Of a stretch of DNA of 64,000 bases, positions 43,036 through 52,493 are shown in pieces. The stretch's first letter is position 1, and every line of letters begins with the position of its first letter. This DNA is from Symbiodinium natans (Eukaryota > Sar > Dinophyceae > Suessiales > Symbiodiniaceae). The notes below the pieces were generated by a model that was not told the DNA's origin, did not search any database, and was given only the letters and a program-made list of their open reading frames with translations. The stretch spans positions 126,001-190,000 of the forward strand of contig CAJNDS010002716.1 of the NCBI GenBank assembly GCA_905221605.1, read 5' to 3'. The position numbers and the translations under genes were made by a program.

Positions 43036-44721
43036 ATGCGAGGATCCGATGAGCGGATGTACCTGCAAGAGACGCTGTCCGGTCATTCTGAGATGGCCCA
43101 GGAGATCTTGCGTAGCAAGCGCTCAATCACTTCCGTCTTAATGCTAGAGTCTCTTGCTCCACAGTCCAACCCCAGACACTTCCTGAAGGTTGGCCAAGAA
43201 TTCCTTTTCATAACTCTTGCAGCCAGTTGCTCATCGACTATGTCCATGGTGAAGTTCTAAGCAGTGTTGCCTCATCAAGCAAGCAGATCTGAATCAGTTG
43301 AATGGCATTGTTTGGTCAGGAATTTGCGTCTTGGAAATGGGAGCTGCCGATTCGAATCAGCCATGCTTGTGGTTGGGGCTTGCCGGATTCCAACGATTCT
43401 TTGCTGAAGTAAATGCGGCCCAGTCGGTCAGATAGCTTGACCTGTCTTTGCCTTTAAAACATACTTTCAGCTTCAGCATCCTTGGACTTGAAGATGTTAT
43501 CCATGGCGTCTCTTGGTGCGTACGTGTTGTGCGCAGGTTGCTCAGCTGAGAGACTGTCTTGTAGGATCGAGTGCATGTCGACATCTGAGGAGCTGTTCGT
43601 TGGAATGCAGGGTGCCGAGACCCCGCTGCACTTTGATGAGCGGGAAAACCTTTTCTTTCAGGTGCTCCAAACGTGGGGGCGGGGGGGGGGGGGGGATGGG
43701 AAGTGAAAATCAAGTGGAGCAAGCATTTGGGCACTGTGTTATTGTTGTATTCGGGTCTGGGGGTTGCATCTCGGGGCCAGGGAAACGCTAAAGCTAAAGA
43801 CGGTCCGTGGAATGAAGACATCGACATCTAGAATCCAGAGCTCAGCTTCTCAGTTCCTAAGTGACAGAGAGTTGCGTCTGGTGAATGCCTGGAAATCAAA
43901 AGCTCTCAGGCTCTCAGTGTCTCAGCTACATGCAACGCATTGTATCCTGAACTGAGCTTCCTCGGCCTCGAACTTTGACATCCACGGCAGGTCAGAGGGC
44001 TGAAGGAGATCGTGGTGTTCCCCTTTGTAGACTATGGGAAGCTGTACCCGTTCCCGACGACTCATCCCTGTGATCGCCAGTGGCGTGGCCAATCTTGTGC
44101 TGATGGCTGCCGGAGCTTCGGGATGCTGCAGCGAACACTATAACAATGAGTCGTCATTGCAAGAAAGTAGAAAAGCAGCAGCATGCAACGGAGCTGGTAT
44201 CCGCAAGGTCCATGGTGGGGAGTCCCAGAGAGGCAGATTTGAAGGCCTTCCCGAAGTTCAAAGATGCCAGCGGGCATTATGCCACACTTCAGGTCATCGC
44301 CTGAGCCATATCAGTCAAGGCCATGTCGAGTTCCTTCTCGGGGGCGGAGTGCTAGAGCTGCTGCCACACTCAGGCAGGGGACCTGCTCTACCTGTGCCTA
44401 GGCTGCATGCAGCTCGGATGACTACTTGCCTGGCAGTTGATGGCTTGAATTCTTTGAGGCCTTACGGTTGGTGGCATTGGCTTCGCAACCTAGACGCTGG
44501 GCGGACATGTTGCACTTCATGTAGCCAAATGCAGCCTGCGCATGCCTGTGCAACCTCATGGATCAGAGCACTTGGTGCTTGCCATGATTTCCCTTCTTCC
44601 ATAGCAACAGCATAGCAAGGACAACATGGCCATCTCGGTGTCGTTTTGGAGCACCACGCCGGCGGTTGACTTGTCCAATGGAAGCTCGGGCAGACGAAAG
44701 AATCATCATGCAGCCACGTGA
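43036..44721 (+). CDS. FIH/HIF1AN-like JmjC (cupin-8) 2-oxoglutarate dioxygenase
   Basis: Exons: 43036-43109 (SDERMYLQETLSG), about 43588-43661 (LFVGMQGAETPLHFDERENL), 43991-44079 (VVFPFVDYGKLYPFPTTHP then CDRQ), 44229-44292 (LKAFPKFKDASGHYATLQ), 44374-44393 (AGDLLYL), 44459-44495 (PYGWWHWLRNLD) and 44620-44721 (NMAISVSFWSTT, then stop). The match to human FIH runs through the whole catalytic core in order. The iron ligands are preserved: His and Asp of PLHFDE, and the distal His in GWWHW. FIH-type enzymes hydroxylate Asn or His in ankyrin repeats and HIF-alpha; dinoflagellates lack classical HIF, so the substrate here is unknown. Introns at 43110 and 44496 start GC. The N-terminal third of FIH was not found upstream. 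A C-terminal exon may lie at 44832-44980 (EVRRNLERTWAAVRRYNG). Confidence 0.8.
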
Positions 44722-44831
44722 GAGTTTTGGTTTGCACGGCTTTGTCCTTGGAGTTGCCCAAGGAGTGCCTTCGGAGTTTTCAGACCACATGCTAACCCGC
44801 GTCTCCAAGCTGCAAGCCTTCACTCACGGGG

Positions 44832-45386
44832 GTGCGATGCAACGTGGAAGCTGCGCCTGTGAGAAGCAACGCGCTGGGATGTGCCGAGGTCAGGCGGAAC
44901 CTCGAAAGAACCTGGGCTGCAGTCCGCAGATACAATGGACTCCCAAACCCCCCTCCAGGTGTCAAACTGAGCACAGTGTCCGCCTTTTGTGAGTACTTTG
45001 GGTTGCGCGGTTGGCTGGCGGTAAGGCCCGTGTCTGTTGCGCTCGGCTCCGCACGAGCTTACGGTCCGTGGGGGCGTTTTTGGCCGTACTTCTGGGCCAA
45101 TGTAACTTGCAAAACATGTGGTGGTTCTGCTTCGACTTTTTGGGGTCTCGGCGGTGCACTGCTTCGCACTTTTGCATGGGCAGCCTTGCGCTGCGCGAAT
45201 TCCCCATGTTTAGTTGTTGAGATGCCGCGGGCTATTCTTATCGGGCATTGCTTTCTATCCTTTCACGGATGTCGACCCCTGCAAAAACGTCGTCGCGCAG
45301 TCTTAGGCCTGGTGGCCCAGAAGTTCGGCCCAGAAAGCCTAGATGAGAATATGCACCTTGGCCGAGCCTGGCTCAACAGCTCATGA
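44832..45386 (+). CDS. Possible C-terminal exons of the FIH-like gene
   Basis: A frame at 44832-44980 reads SNALGCAEVRRNLERTWAAV, reminiscent of the FIH C-terminal dimerisation helix (RNIEKML). A second segment at about 45283-45386 reads AVLGLVAQKFGPESLDENMH and ends with a stop. They would extend the gene if the stop at 44719-44721 is removed by splicing. The link is inference from position and a short resemblance. Confidence 0.35.
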   Translation: MRCNVEAAPVRSNALGCAEVRRNLERTWAAVRRYNGLPNPPPGVKLSTVSAFCEYFGLRGWLAVRPVSVALGSARAYGPWGRFWPYFWANVTCKTCGGSASTFWGLGGALLRTFAWAALRCANSPCLVVEMPRAILIGHCFLSFHGCRPLQKRRRAVLGLVAQKFGPESLDENMHLGRAWLNSS

Positions 45387-46500
45387 TGCTCATGCTCAAA
45401 AGCCAGAAGAAAATTGGGGGGGATTTTGGGGGATTTCTTTCCGGCAAGGCTGAAGCTTCAGCGCATCGTTCGCGACAAGCAGGAGATCCGGCTCAGGGCT
45501 GGAATGGGCTGGTTCACCATCATTCACCCTCTACCCGTTCTAGTCCATGCAAGCGCTGCTTCTGGTCATGTGGCCAGGACGATCCAGTTCTCAAGTACGT
45601 CCGGGAGCTTTTGGCAGCCGTAAAGATTCCGCTGCAGAAGCAGGCCGGTGGGACCCCAAAGGCAGGATGCTCACCCGTTCAAAGTCCCTTCCTGATACGC
45701 AGCTCAAGGCAAGCCTTCCCCAAACTACACCCACCCAACTGTAAACCGAAAAAACCCCAGGCTGTGGGTTGGCATGCCCGTGCAGAAGCTGGGCCCTGAG
45801 CCTTAAACCCTAAACTGTCAGCACTGAGACGGGAACAGCAAACAAGCTTCAAAAGCCACGACAGCTCAAAAGTCAAGACAGTTAGAGGATGGCATCCCCC
45901 ACGTGCCTCATCCTCGTGATTGTCAGCACTTTTGAGCCACGAAACAGAGGCGTCCCTGAGGGGCCTCATCCTCGTGATTGTCGGAATGTTTTAGACATAC
46001 AAAGTACAAAGCGACGCCCAAACTGGCATTCCGCAACTACAGCTGATGCGCTCCGCGGGCGCTTCGGAATGCTTTCGATGGCTTTGCGGGCGCTTTCCAA
46101 CGCAAACGAAAACCCAATTCGCATGATGTAGGGTAAGCTCCTGGACCCCTGACGCCCCAACTCTAAAAACGGAAACCCTCCGCCACGCATTCGGGAAAAG
46201 GGCTCTATACATTCCAGGCCGTGCGCTCAGAACTTTGCGCTTTTTCATTTCAGTTAAGGTAGGGGCGTGCGAATCTTGAGGGGGGCAGGGTGGGGTGGGT
46301 GAAGTTGTTACAGAGAACGGTGCTGGGTGTGGAAAGGTTGGCAGGGTGCCGTAAAGGGGGGGGGCGTGGCTGATGGTTCACTGTGTTCACTTTCTTGCCG
46401 ACAACCGACAAAAGTGCGTGGTCAGGACGAAGCATTGAACCTCGATTCGACTGTCGCCGTTCCCGGTGTCTGCATGCTGGATGATGGCGCACCACGCTAG
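45387..46500. other. Stretch with one exon-like segment and telomere-like words
   Basis: A frame at about 45579-45660 reads DDPVLKYVRELLAAVKIPLQ and looks coding; it may belong to the FIH-like gene or to an independent gene. CCTCATCCTCGTGATTGTC is duplicated at about 45905 and 45963. CTTAAACCCTAAACTG occurs near 45802. Confidence 0.35.
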
Positions 46501-46617
46501 GACGACTTCCTGTTGGACATCATCGAGGGTAGGTTTGGTGTGGACTGGAACTGCTATGTGTACCCTGTCGGCACACAGCTGCAAACAGCAAGCTCAAGTA
46601 CATGCACAGGCATTTAA
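46501..46617 (+). CDS. Exon of an unknown gene
   Basis: After the acceptor CACGCTAG a frame reads DDFLLDIIEGRFGVDWNCYV, then YPVGTQLQ. It either continues to a stop at 46615-46617 or is spliced after CAG at 46578. Alternating hydrophobic and aromatic composition is strongly protein-like, but no family is recognised. It could be an early exon of the gene at 47.5 kb. Confidence 0.4.
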   Translation, partial: DDFLLDIIEGRFGVDWNCYVYPVGTQLQTASSSTCTGI

Positions 46618-47557
46618 GTGTTTGCCACAGGTGAGATCCGCTTGCCGCTTGCGAATGTGCACCTGCAGCAGAAAGTGAGATGACGGACACTGTGGTGGCA
46701 AAGCCGCTGTCATGTCCATACGCGTCTTTGATGTCCAGATTCCTGGACGCACAGCAATCATGTAGCAATGTAGCCGTCCAAGCCCCCAACAAGGGCGAGG
46801 CGATTTCGAGGCAAAGGGCAGCCGTTGTGACGGCCCACAGCCGTCACAACTGATCCCTTTGACGAGTTCACATAGACTGTCTATAGACTCATAGACTCCC
46901 GCTCTCTGGAAAAGGCTTTGGCTTTGGATGGCCTTGGCTTTCTGCTAAGCACTTCAGCCTGACACACTGATTCCGTTTGCCTTTTTGCTTGGAACTTGGT
47001 AGAACCTTCCGGAACAGTCCTGGCTGCCTGCAAATGGCTGCCTGCTAAGCTTCACGACCTGAAGTGGAGGACAGCAACTGCTGCGTTGCACAGCTTCACC
47101 GAGCACATGAGATTAGCTGCGCGCAAGGCCCGCCCAGGATGGCGAGCATCTGTACATCTGCAACGGCTGCCCAGCAGCAAGGGAATGATGCTGCTTGTAG
47201 GCTTGCGTGTCTTTCTGCATCTTTGTGGGTCGTGTTGCTGTCACGATCTCTTCTGTAAAGTGCCCTGCGGCTAAGATAGCCTTCGCCACCATGGCGGTGG
47301 TTACCTCCATCCCCCAACCTTCGCCTTGGCCAACGGTGCACGGACCTCGCGTTGCCTCTGCATGGTGATGGCATGCTGCATGCTCAAAGTGCACTAGATA
47401 GAGATGGAAAGGGGGACCACTCAGGTTCCACGCATACATGCTCAAGAACCGCAGCGGCCAGTTGCGCAGCTTGAGTCGCAAGCAGGAAGGAGCTGGTTGG
47501 TAGTTCCGTCCGCTGCAAGTGTCGGTTGCTGTTCATCCCCCACAGCATCCTCTTCAG
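46618..47557. other. Stretch without recognised gene
   Basis: A frame at about 47020-47150 (LAACKWLPAKLHDLKWRTAT) looks mildly protein-like. No splice-bounded exon with a known family was found. Confidence 0.3.
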
Positions 47558-48066
47558 GCCACACAGATCTTTTCTACGACTGGCCCGGCGGCGGCAATCT
47601 CCACATAGACAGGCTCATACTCGCACGGCGGGTTTGAGTTGCACAAAGCGGACTGTATATGTTTATATTATTTATATATATATATATACACATGTTTATG
47701 GTACGTGCAAGACGCAAACAAATACTTTCAAGCATACCCAAGAGAGGAGCCCCGGGGAAGCACCCTTTTATGACAACGAGCGCCAAAACGGCAGCACGTG
47801 CGAGACTGATTCACTGATGGTTTGAGCTTGCCAGCCTCTGCAATGTGTTCTACAGCACTTACACGCCTAAGGTACTACTACACGCATGGGGGCACCTGCA
47901 AGGCCTTCAGAACATGTCGCGCTGCAGAGCAGACAGCTTTCCTTTCAAATCCTCACATTTGTGCGGCTCAAAAAGTTCAACAATGTTCGGCATGCGCAGG
48001 TCATAGAGATGGGCGTGGGACTGTTGCCTCCAAACTGGCTCGAGGATGCCAGCTATCATGGGAAGC
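47558..48066 (+). CDS. At4g14100-like protein (uncharacterised eukaryotic family), partial
   Basis: Four short exons together match the core of the plant At4g14100-type family, whose annotation as a glycosyl-group transferase is unproven. They are 47558-47612 (LFYDWPGGGNLHID), about 47755-47805 (FYDNERQNGST), 47872-47902 (YYYTHGGTC) and 48000-48066 (VIEMGVGLLPPNWL then ASYHG). The family pattern is YDWPxGRN, then LYDVEWxNGTSF, then YY...C followed by about nine residues to VGxLxPNWL and AxYLG. Order and spacing agree when the intron 47903-47999 is removed; it starts with GC and ends with AG. The family's later VDGFxCxxWxK and AxVMTFExGAV blocks were not found, so the gene is truncated, very diverged downstream, or my exons are incomplete. 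A (TA)n run at 47660-47690 is intronic. Confidence 0.55.
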
Positions 48067-49020
48067 AAGCCGCAACTCGTCGACAGGCAGAGTCAGAGAT
48101 ATCTTTCGCAAAAAGGTTGGAGCACAAATCGAGCTGAGCATCTGCCTAGCGCTGTGCATAAGGTTTGAGTCTTTCCTTGCTCTTTATTGATCAGCAGTGC
48201 TCGAAAGACGCCGAGCAGTTACGAGGTAGTATCGCCAGCAGATCAATCCGTCCGCAGTTGCATGGCCCTTACTCCACATTCCGGTGGCTCCTTTTGAGAT
48301 GTCTTGAGTCTAGACCAGTGCTCACCATTGCACCAGAGACGGCAAAGCAAGCAGAATAAAGGCACATCAGCATGAATTCCAAAGCTCAATGTCTCGCCCC
48401 GTGGCTCGAGCTGTGTGGTATTTATTTGTACATTCCCGAGAGCTTACCGCAGCCGGCCACTTGTGCAGGCTTTCCATAAGAATGGCTGGCAGATCAACTC
48501 TGCCGAGGCTTGCAGTACTATCTGCGTTGGCAGCCACAACCTTCGCAGAGCGACCCGGAGGAAGTAGAACTGTTTGACGTGGAGTATGTAACCCTTGGCG
48601 ACATAGGTTTTGCAACAAAGCTGTTCGCCTTGCGACAACCCCACTCCGTGACAAGCTCATGCAACAATTCTCCTACGACCGCCCCGCAACACAGTTTAGG
48701 GTTTAGGGCGGTGTTCGAAGTGACAACTCGAGCTAATCTTTCGTGCTTCGGCTTGCTTAACTTGAACATGATTTGCATGCATGGCCATTTTGGCGAACGC
48801 GCCCGAATTTGCATCATGGCATCCCCGGCAGCCATTGGGCTGCTGACGGTTGGGAGCTAGTCGGTCCAGAGCATCGACATCTGTTTCTCGAGACTAAAGA
48901 GGCCGCGCCCTAGTCTGGAGATACCTTTCCTCATTCCCATCAGAAGTCTCTGACGCAGCTGTATAAACGTGCCACACCGGCACCAACCATCGATGCATGG
49001 CATCGAGAACTTCGAGCCTG
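48067..49020. other. Stretch with one exon-like segment
   Basis: A frame at about 48505-48640 reads RWQPQPSQSDPEEVELFDVE then YVTLGDIGFATKLF and looks coding. It may be a further exon of the preceding gene but shows no match to the family's C-terminal blocks. Confidence 0.3.
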
Positions 49021-49699
49021 ATCGCCTTGCTGCGTCGAGTTTTAGAACGACCTCATGTTGATGAGGTCGGGACAAACCGCAACGTCCGCGGATGCTCCGA
49101 CGTCCGCCAACTCAAAGTCGAGGTTATCGACGGATGACGGAAGCCCTCGTAGAATCGAAGCTCGAAGAGGTGCTGGGCTGCGTTCGATGGTAGGCTATGT
49201 CGATGCTACTAAGGAAGATCTCCACTCCTCGAGGAACTTGTCTCGATTGAATGAATTGGGTCCCTCATGCTTTGTGCAGCCCTCGACATGTCAGCAAGTG
49301 TCAGTACCTCCATCTGTCGACCCTTCCCAACCTCATCTACTCGCAAAGTATTTCAAGGGGGGGAGTGCGACTACGAGGACACACGACGCTGGCATGACTA
49401 CTTGGGAACAAGCCGATGGAGGTCGACTATCCCTGAATCCCTGACAGCAATATGACAACCGGAGAGGCATCGCGCTCCGAGCCAATTTAAGGCCGCCAAG
49501 GCTAGCATCTCCGACCCCAGTAGTCGATTTGAGAGCGTGCCCGAAGTCGCCTTTGCGCGTCGACAGGGTGTTGACTGGAGAGTGTTCGACCTCTGCGCAT
49601 TAAAGATCGTTGGCGACATGGCGCCCGCCTCGAATAAGGGAGTCGAAGATATTTGCCTGAACATATCTGTGCGTCAACCGCTTCTCGTGCGATCCATGG

Positions 49700-50035
49700 C
49701 GATCGTTTTCGACGGGAGGACAAGACCACCGTCGACGGGAACCAGTCAGTCCTCCCGAGTTGGAGATCGATTGGGCCGACATCGCCCGACGGGGATGTTG
49801 CATTGCATCCGAGACGAACCGGAGCAGACTTTACGCCTTCGATGCGGAAGCAGTAGGAAAAAGGATTCAGTGCATCTCCAAGGACCCTGCACATTGCACG
49901 TTCGAGTTCTAGGGGTCGTTGTCCCCAATTGAATTTGGAGATATCAAATGCACCGACATCACCCGAACGGATGTTACACCCGGGACGAACGAAAGCAGAC
50001 TTTACACCACCGGTGCGGAAGCAGCTGGCATTTAC
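49700..50035. repeat. Two-copy ~165-bp diverged repeat
   Basis: GGAGATCGATTGGGCCGACA (49760) and GGAGATATCAAATGCACCGA (49935) start two copies. Both continue through CATCRCCCGACGGGGATGTT-type sequence to GAGCAGACTTTACGCC / AAGCAGACTTTACACC and GCGGAAGCAG. A 252-codon minus-strand frame spans both copies, giving internally repeated peptides (GVKSAxVRxGCN). The frame may be coincidental, or the pair may be remnants of an element. Confidence 0.6.
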
Positions 50036-50419
50036 ACAGGCTTTGCACTTTTGAGTTGGAGCGGTTGTTGTTTGAACACAGGCGGGACATAGGTATGTAA
50101 CCATAGCTAGTTTTGTAGTGCTTGGCGCTTTGCATTCACCATGGACCATGGAGCCAGATGGAAACGAAAGCCTAAGGACCGCCGACAGCAACTGCGCCAA
50201 AGGGGCATCCATGTTCCAAACGCGCTCTTTTATGAGCGGGACCAAGCCGGAGGTATGCACGCCGCTGAAGAATGAAGGCCGTGTTGCAGACCAATTCTCG
50301 TGCTCAATCAGAAGTGTTGGACGCTGTTTAGTCTGGGGACTGTTGGGGGTGCCAGTGGGTCTCTGTTAAGACAAGTGTCTCGGGGATGGGGGATTTTGTG
50401 CATGTAACAGTTTTCTGAG

Positions 50420-50900
50420 CTAAGCTTAGAATCTAAAACCCTAATGCTGTATACACAGTGTGGCTTGTCTGCTTGGCGGGTGGCAAAATACTGTATACCC
50501 AAACCCTGCGGCCCTCTCCTTCCAAGACCCCGACAACCTGGAATCACTAGACTCCCAACTGACCCGAAACCAAATATTCCATTGAAACAAATCATATGGA
50601 CAAAATTGGCCCGAGTCGGGCGGCTCCAGGTTTCCATCATAAAGCCACCTTTTGACATGGCCCGGCTTCTGGGTTCAAAGCCCTTTTGAAATTGCACGGC
50701 ATCCCGAGCCGCAGGGCTTTGGATTTCAAAGACTTGGCCTGTTTCCAGTCCAAGCTCTTGAAGTCAATTTCAAGGGCCTGGCCTCTTCGCTTTGGTGGGA
50801 GACTGCAATCCTTTCTAAGGTTCGGGGGTGGGGTCCCCAAGCTTTGAGCCCCTCAATTCTCATTCCTTTCTTGCTCAGCTCTGTTCAAAATAAATGAAAT
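50420..50900. other. Stretch without recognised gene upstream of the protease
   Basis: Contains CTAAAACCCTAATGC (about 50430) and imperfect inverted words (TTTCAAAGACTTGGCC, AAGTCAATTTCAAGGGCC). No exon with a protease N-terminus or signal peptide was found. Confidence 0.35.
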
Positions 50901-50975
50901 TTGGGGGCCCGTTTTCTTCGGCCCAAGTTCGCAGAGAGAAGTGAACCCCTCAAGAGTGCTGGTAGTGCTCGACGG

Positions 50976-52493
50976 TGCGTGGTCTCTCGAGCTTGCCAGG
51001 CACCTTCTTCTCGGCCGAAGTGTGCATTGGCACACCAGCTCAGTGCTTCGATGCCGTCGCCGATACTGGCAGCGACAACGTCATTGTGCCATCCTGCGTT
51101 TGTGATGAAATGCAGGCTGATGGTTCTTTTTTCGTTTTTGTATTGGTTTTTGTTTCGTGTTTTTTACGGTTTTAGGTGAGAACCTAAACCCTAAAAAAAA
51201 AACTAAGCCCTAAACCCTACCCTAAACCATGAAAAACGCGAAAAAAAAACAGAAAAAACTACGAAAAAAAACCTGGACCCTGAAATGCAGGGCACTGGCT
51301 GCGGCAGACATGAGCGATGTTTTCGCGGAACGAACCGGTCAACAACCTTTTCTATCCCACAAAACCCCAAGATTGCAGAGTTGACCTTCGGCAGCGGCAC
51401 GATTCAGGCTGCTGTGGCCAGCGACGTCGTCAGCGTTTCAACCATCACCGCCAACATGACAGATGGCTTGCTACTGATTCTCAACCGAGCAGCTCTGGAG
51501 GTGGAAGGCGAGTTTCAGGGCATTCTGGGGCTTGGCCTACCTCACCGACAGCAGCTCGAAGCAGCTGGTTCGACAGTCATGACCAAGATCCAAGACCCCT
51601 ACTACTCAGGAATCGTGCAAGCCCTTGTTTGCTTGCTTTTTCCTCAGTTGTGTGCCGCTACCGTTCCTTACCAACCAGAGATGCAGGCAGCGTATAATGA
51701 AAAGCTGTTCCTGGAGCTGGCAGCAGTCGATCGCTTTTCCATGTGCTTTCAAGATGCGGAGCGCCCAGGGGCACTGCGATTCCACGTCCCTCCGCTGCAG
51801 CGACCCATTCAACAGATTGGAAAGCTTCACTGGGGAATTGGCTTCCAAGGTTTGTCAATTGGCCATCGCGGTGGACCCGCAGATGCAGACGTGCTCTTCT
51901 GTGGGCCCGAGACGATGAAGGGCGCTATGACCAGTCCCTGCGGCATCATCCCTGATTCCGGCACCACATTGATCAATGGCCCGGGGGAGCAGGTTAAACA
52001 CTTGCAGGCACAGCTTTGCAGCAAATGGCCCAGGTGCCGGCAACACGCGCAGGGAAGCCCCACCGCGCTTGACTTTGGCATGGTTCTCCAGAATTGTTCA
52101 AGCTGGCTTCACGAGTTCGGACTGGGCGAGGTTCCGTCGATTTTCTTCCACATTAAGGTGGCCGAAGAGCGTATTGAGACATTCGAGTTGACCTCCTGGG
52201 CATGGGTGACCGAAACCATTGTTGGCAACAAATCCGTATGTATGCCAGCCTTTGGGGAGATGGATTACTACACTGTGGAGAATGGTCCCGTGTGGATTCT
52301 AGGCACTCCACTTTTTTACGAATATACGGTGGGCTATGATCTGCGTTCCAGACAAGTATCGCTGGATGCAGGCGCATGTCAGCCCTGTTCCTCCGAAGCA
52401 CTGCTCCTGGCTGAGCCCACATCGCGCATCTTGCCGAGGAGGCAGCAAGGTGTACCCCGGATGAGGAACTGGGATCTCACACGACCTTTGTGA
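50976..52493 (+). CDS. Pepsin-type (A1) aspartic protease
   Basis: Two exons are clear. Exon A (start uncertain, about 50998-51115) reads PGTFFSAEVCIGTPAQCFDA then ADTGSDNVIVPSC; DTGS is the first catalytic Asp loop. Exon B (51291-52493) carries the flap region (FGSGTIQAAVASDVV), the second catalytic loop PDSGTTLI and the C-terminal WILGTPLFYEYTVGYD. It ends at a TGA after DLTRPL. Both catalytic Asp are present, so it should be active; A1 proteases act in secretory or lysosome-like compartments at acid pH. The N-terminal signal and propeptide exons are not identified. Exon B is unusually long (401 codons) for this window. An insertion relative to pepsin sits near residues 105-125 of exon B, where a hydrophobic VQALVCLLFPQLCAATVP occurs. 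Intron 51116-51290 is described separately. Confidence 0.85.
51116..51290 (+). mobile_element. Introner-like intron: inverted-repeat body, 11-bp direct repeat at splice sites
   Basis: TGAAATGCAGG occurs perfectly at 51106-51116 and 51281-51291. Splicing after ...ATGCAG at both gives an in-frame GC-AG intron of 175 bp. Inside, the T-rich left arm (about 51122-51176, including TTTTTTCGTTTTTG and TTTTTTACGGTTTTAGG) is the imperfect reverse complement of the A-rich right arm (about 51223-51273, including CCTAAACCATGAAAAACGCG and ACTACGAAAAAAAAC). The spacer contains CCTAAACCCTAAA. A non-autonomous element whose insertion created the intron explains all of these features. Confidence 0.7.

Noticed and set aside
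47872-47975. Kunitz-type inhibitor resemblance (YYYTHGGTCKAF...C)
   Set aside because: The apparent match continues past a GC donor into an intron. Splicing there gives a better, length-exact match to the At4g14100-like family.
48778-48800. GGCCATTTTGGCGAAC resembling the core of the spliced leader
   Set aside because: Only the near-palindromic GCCATTTTGGC core matches. The flanking leader bases differ.
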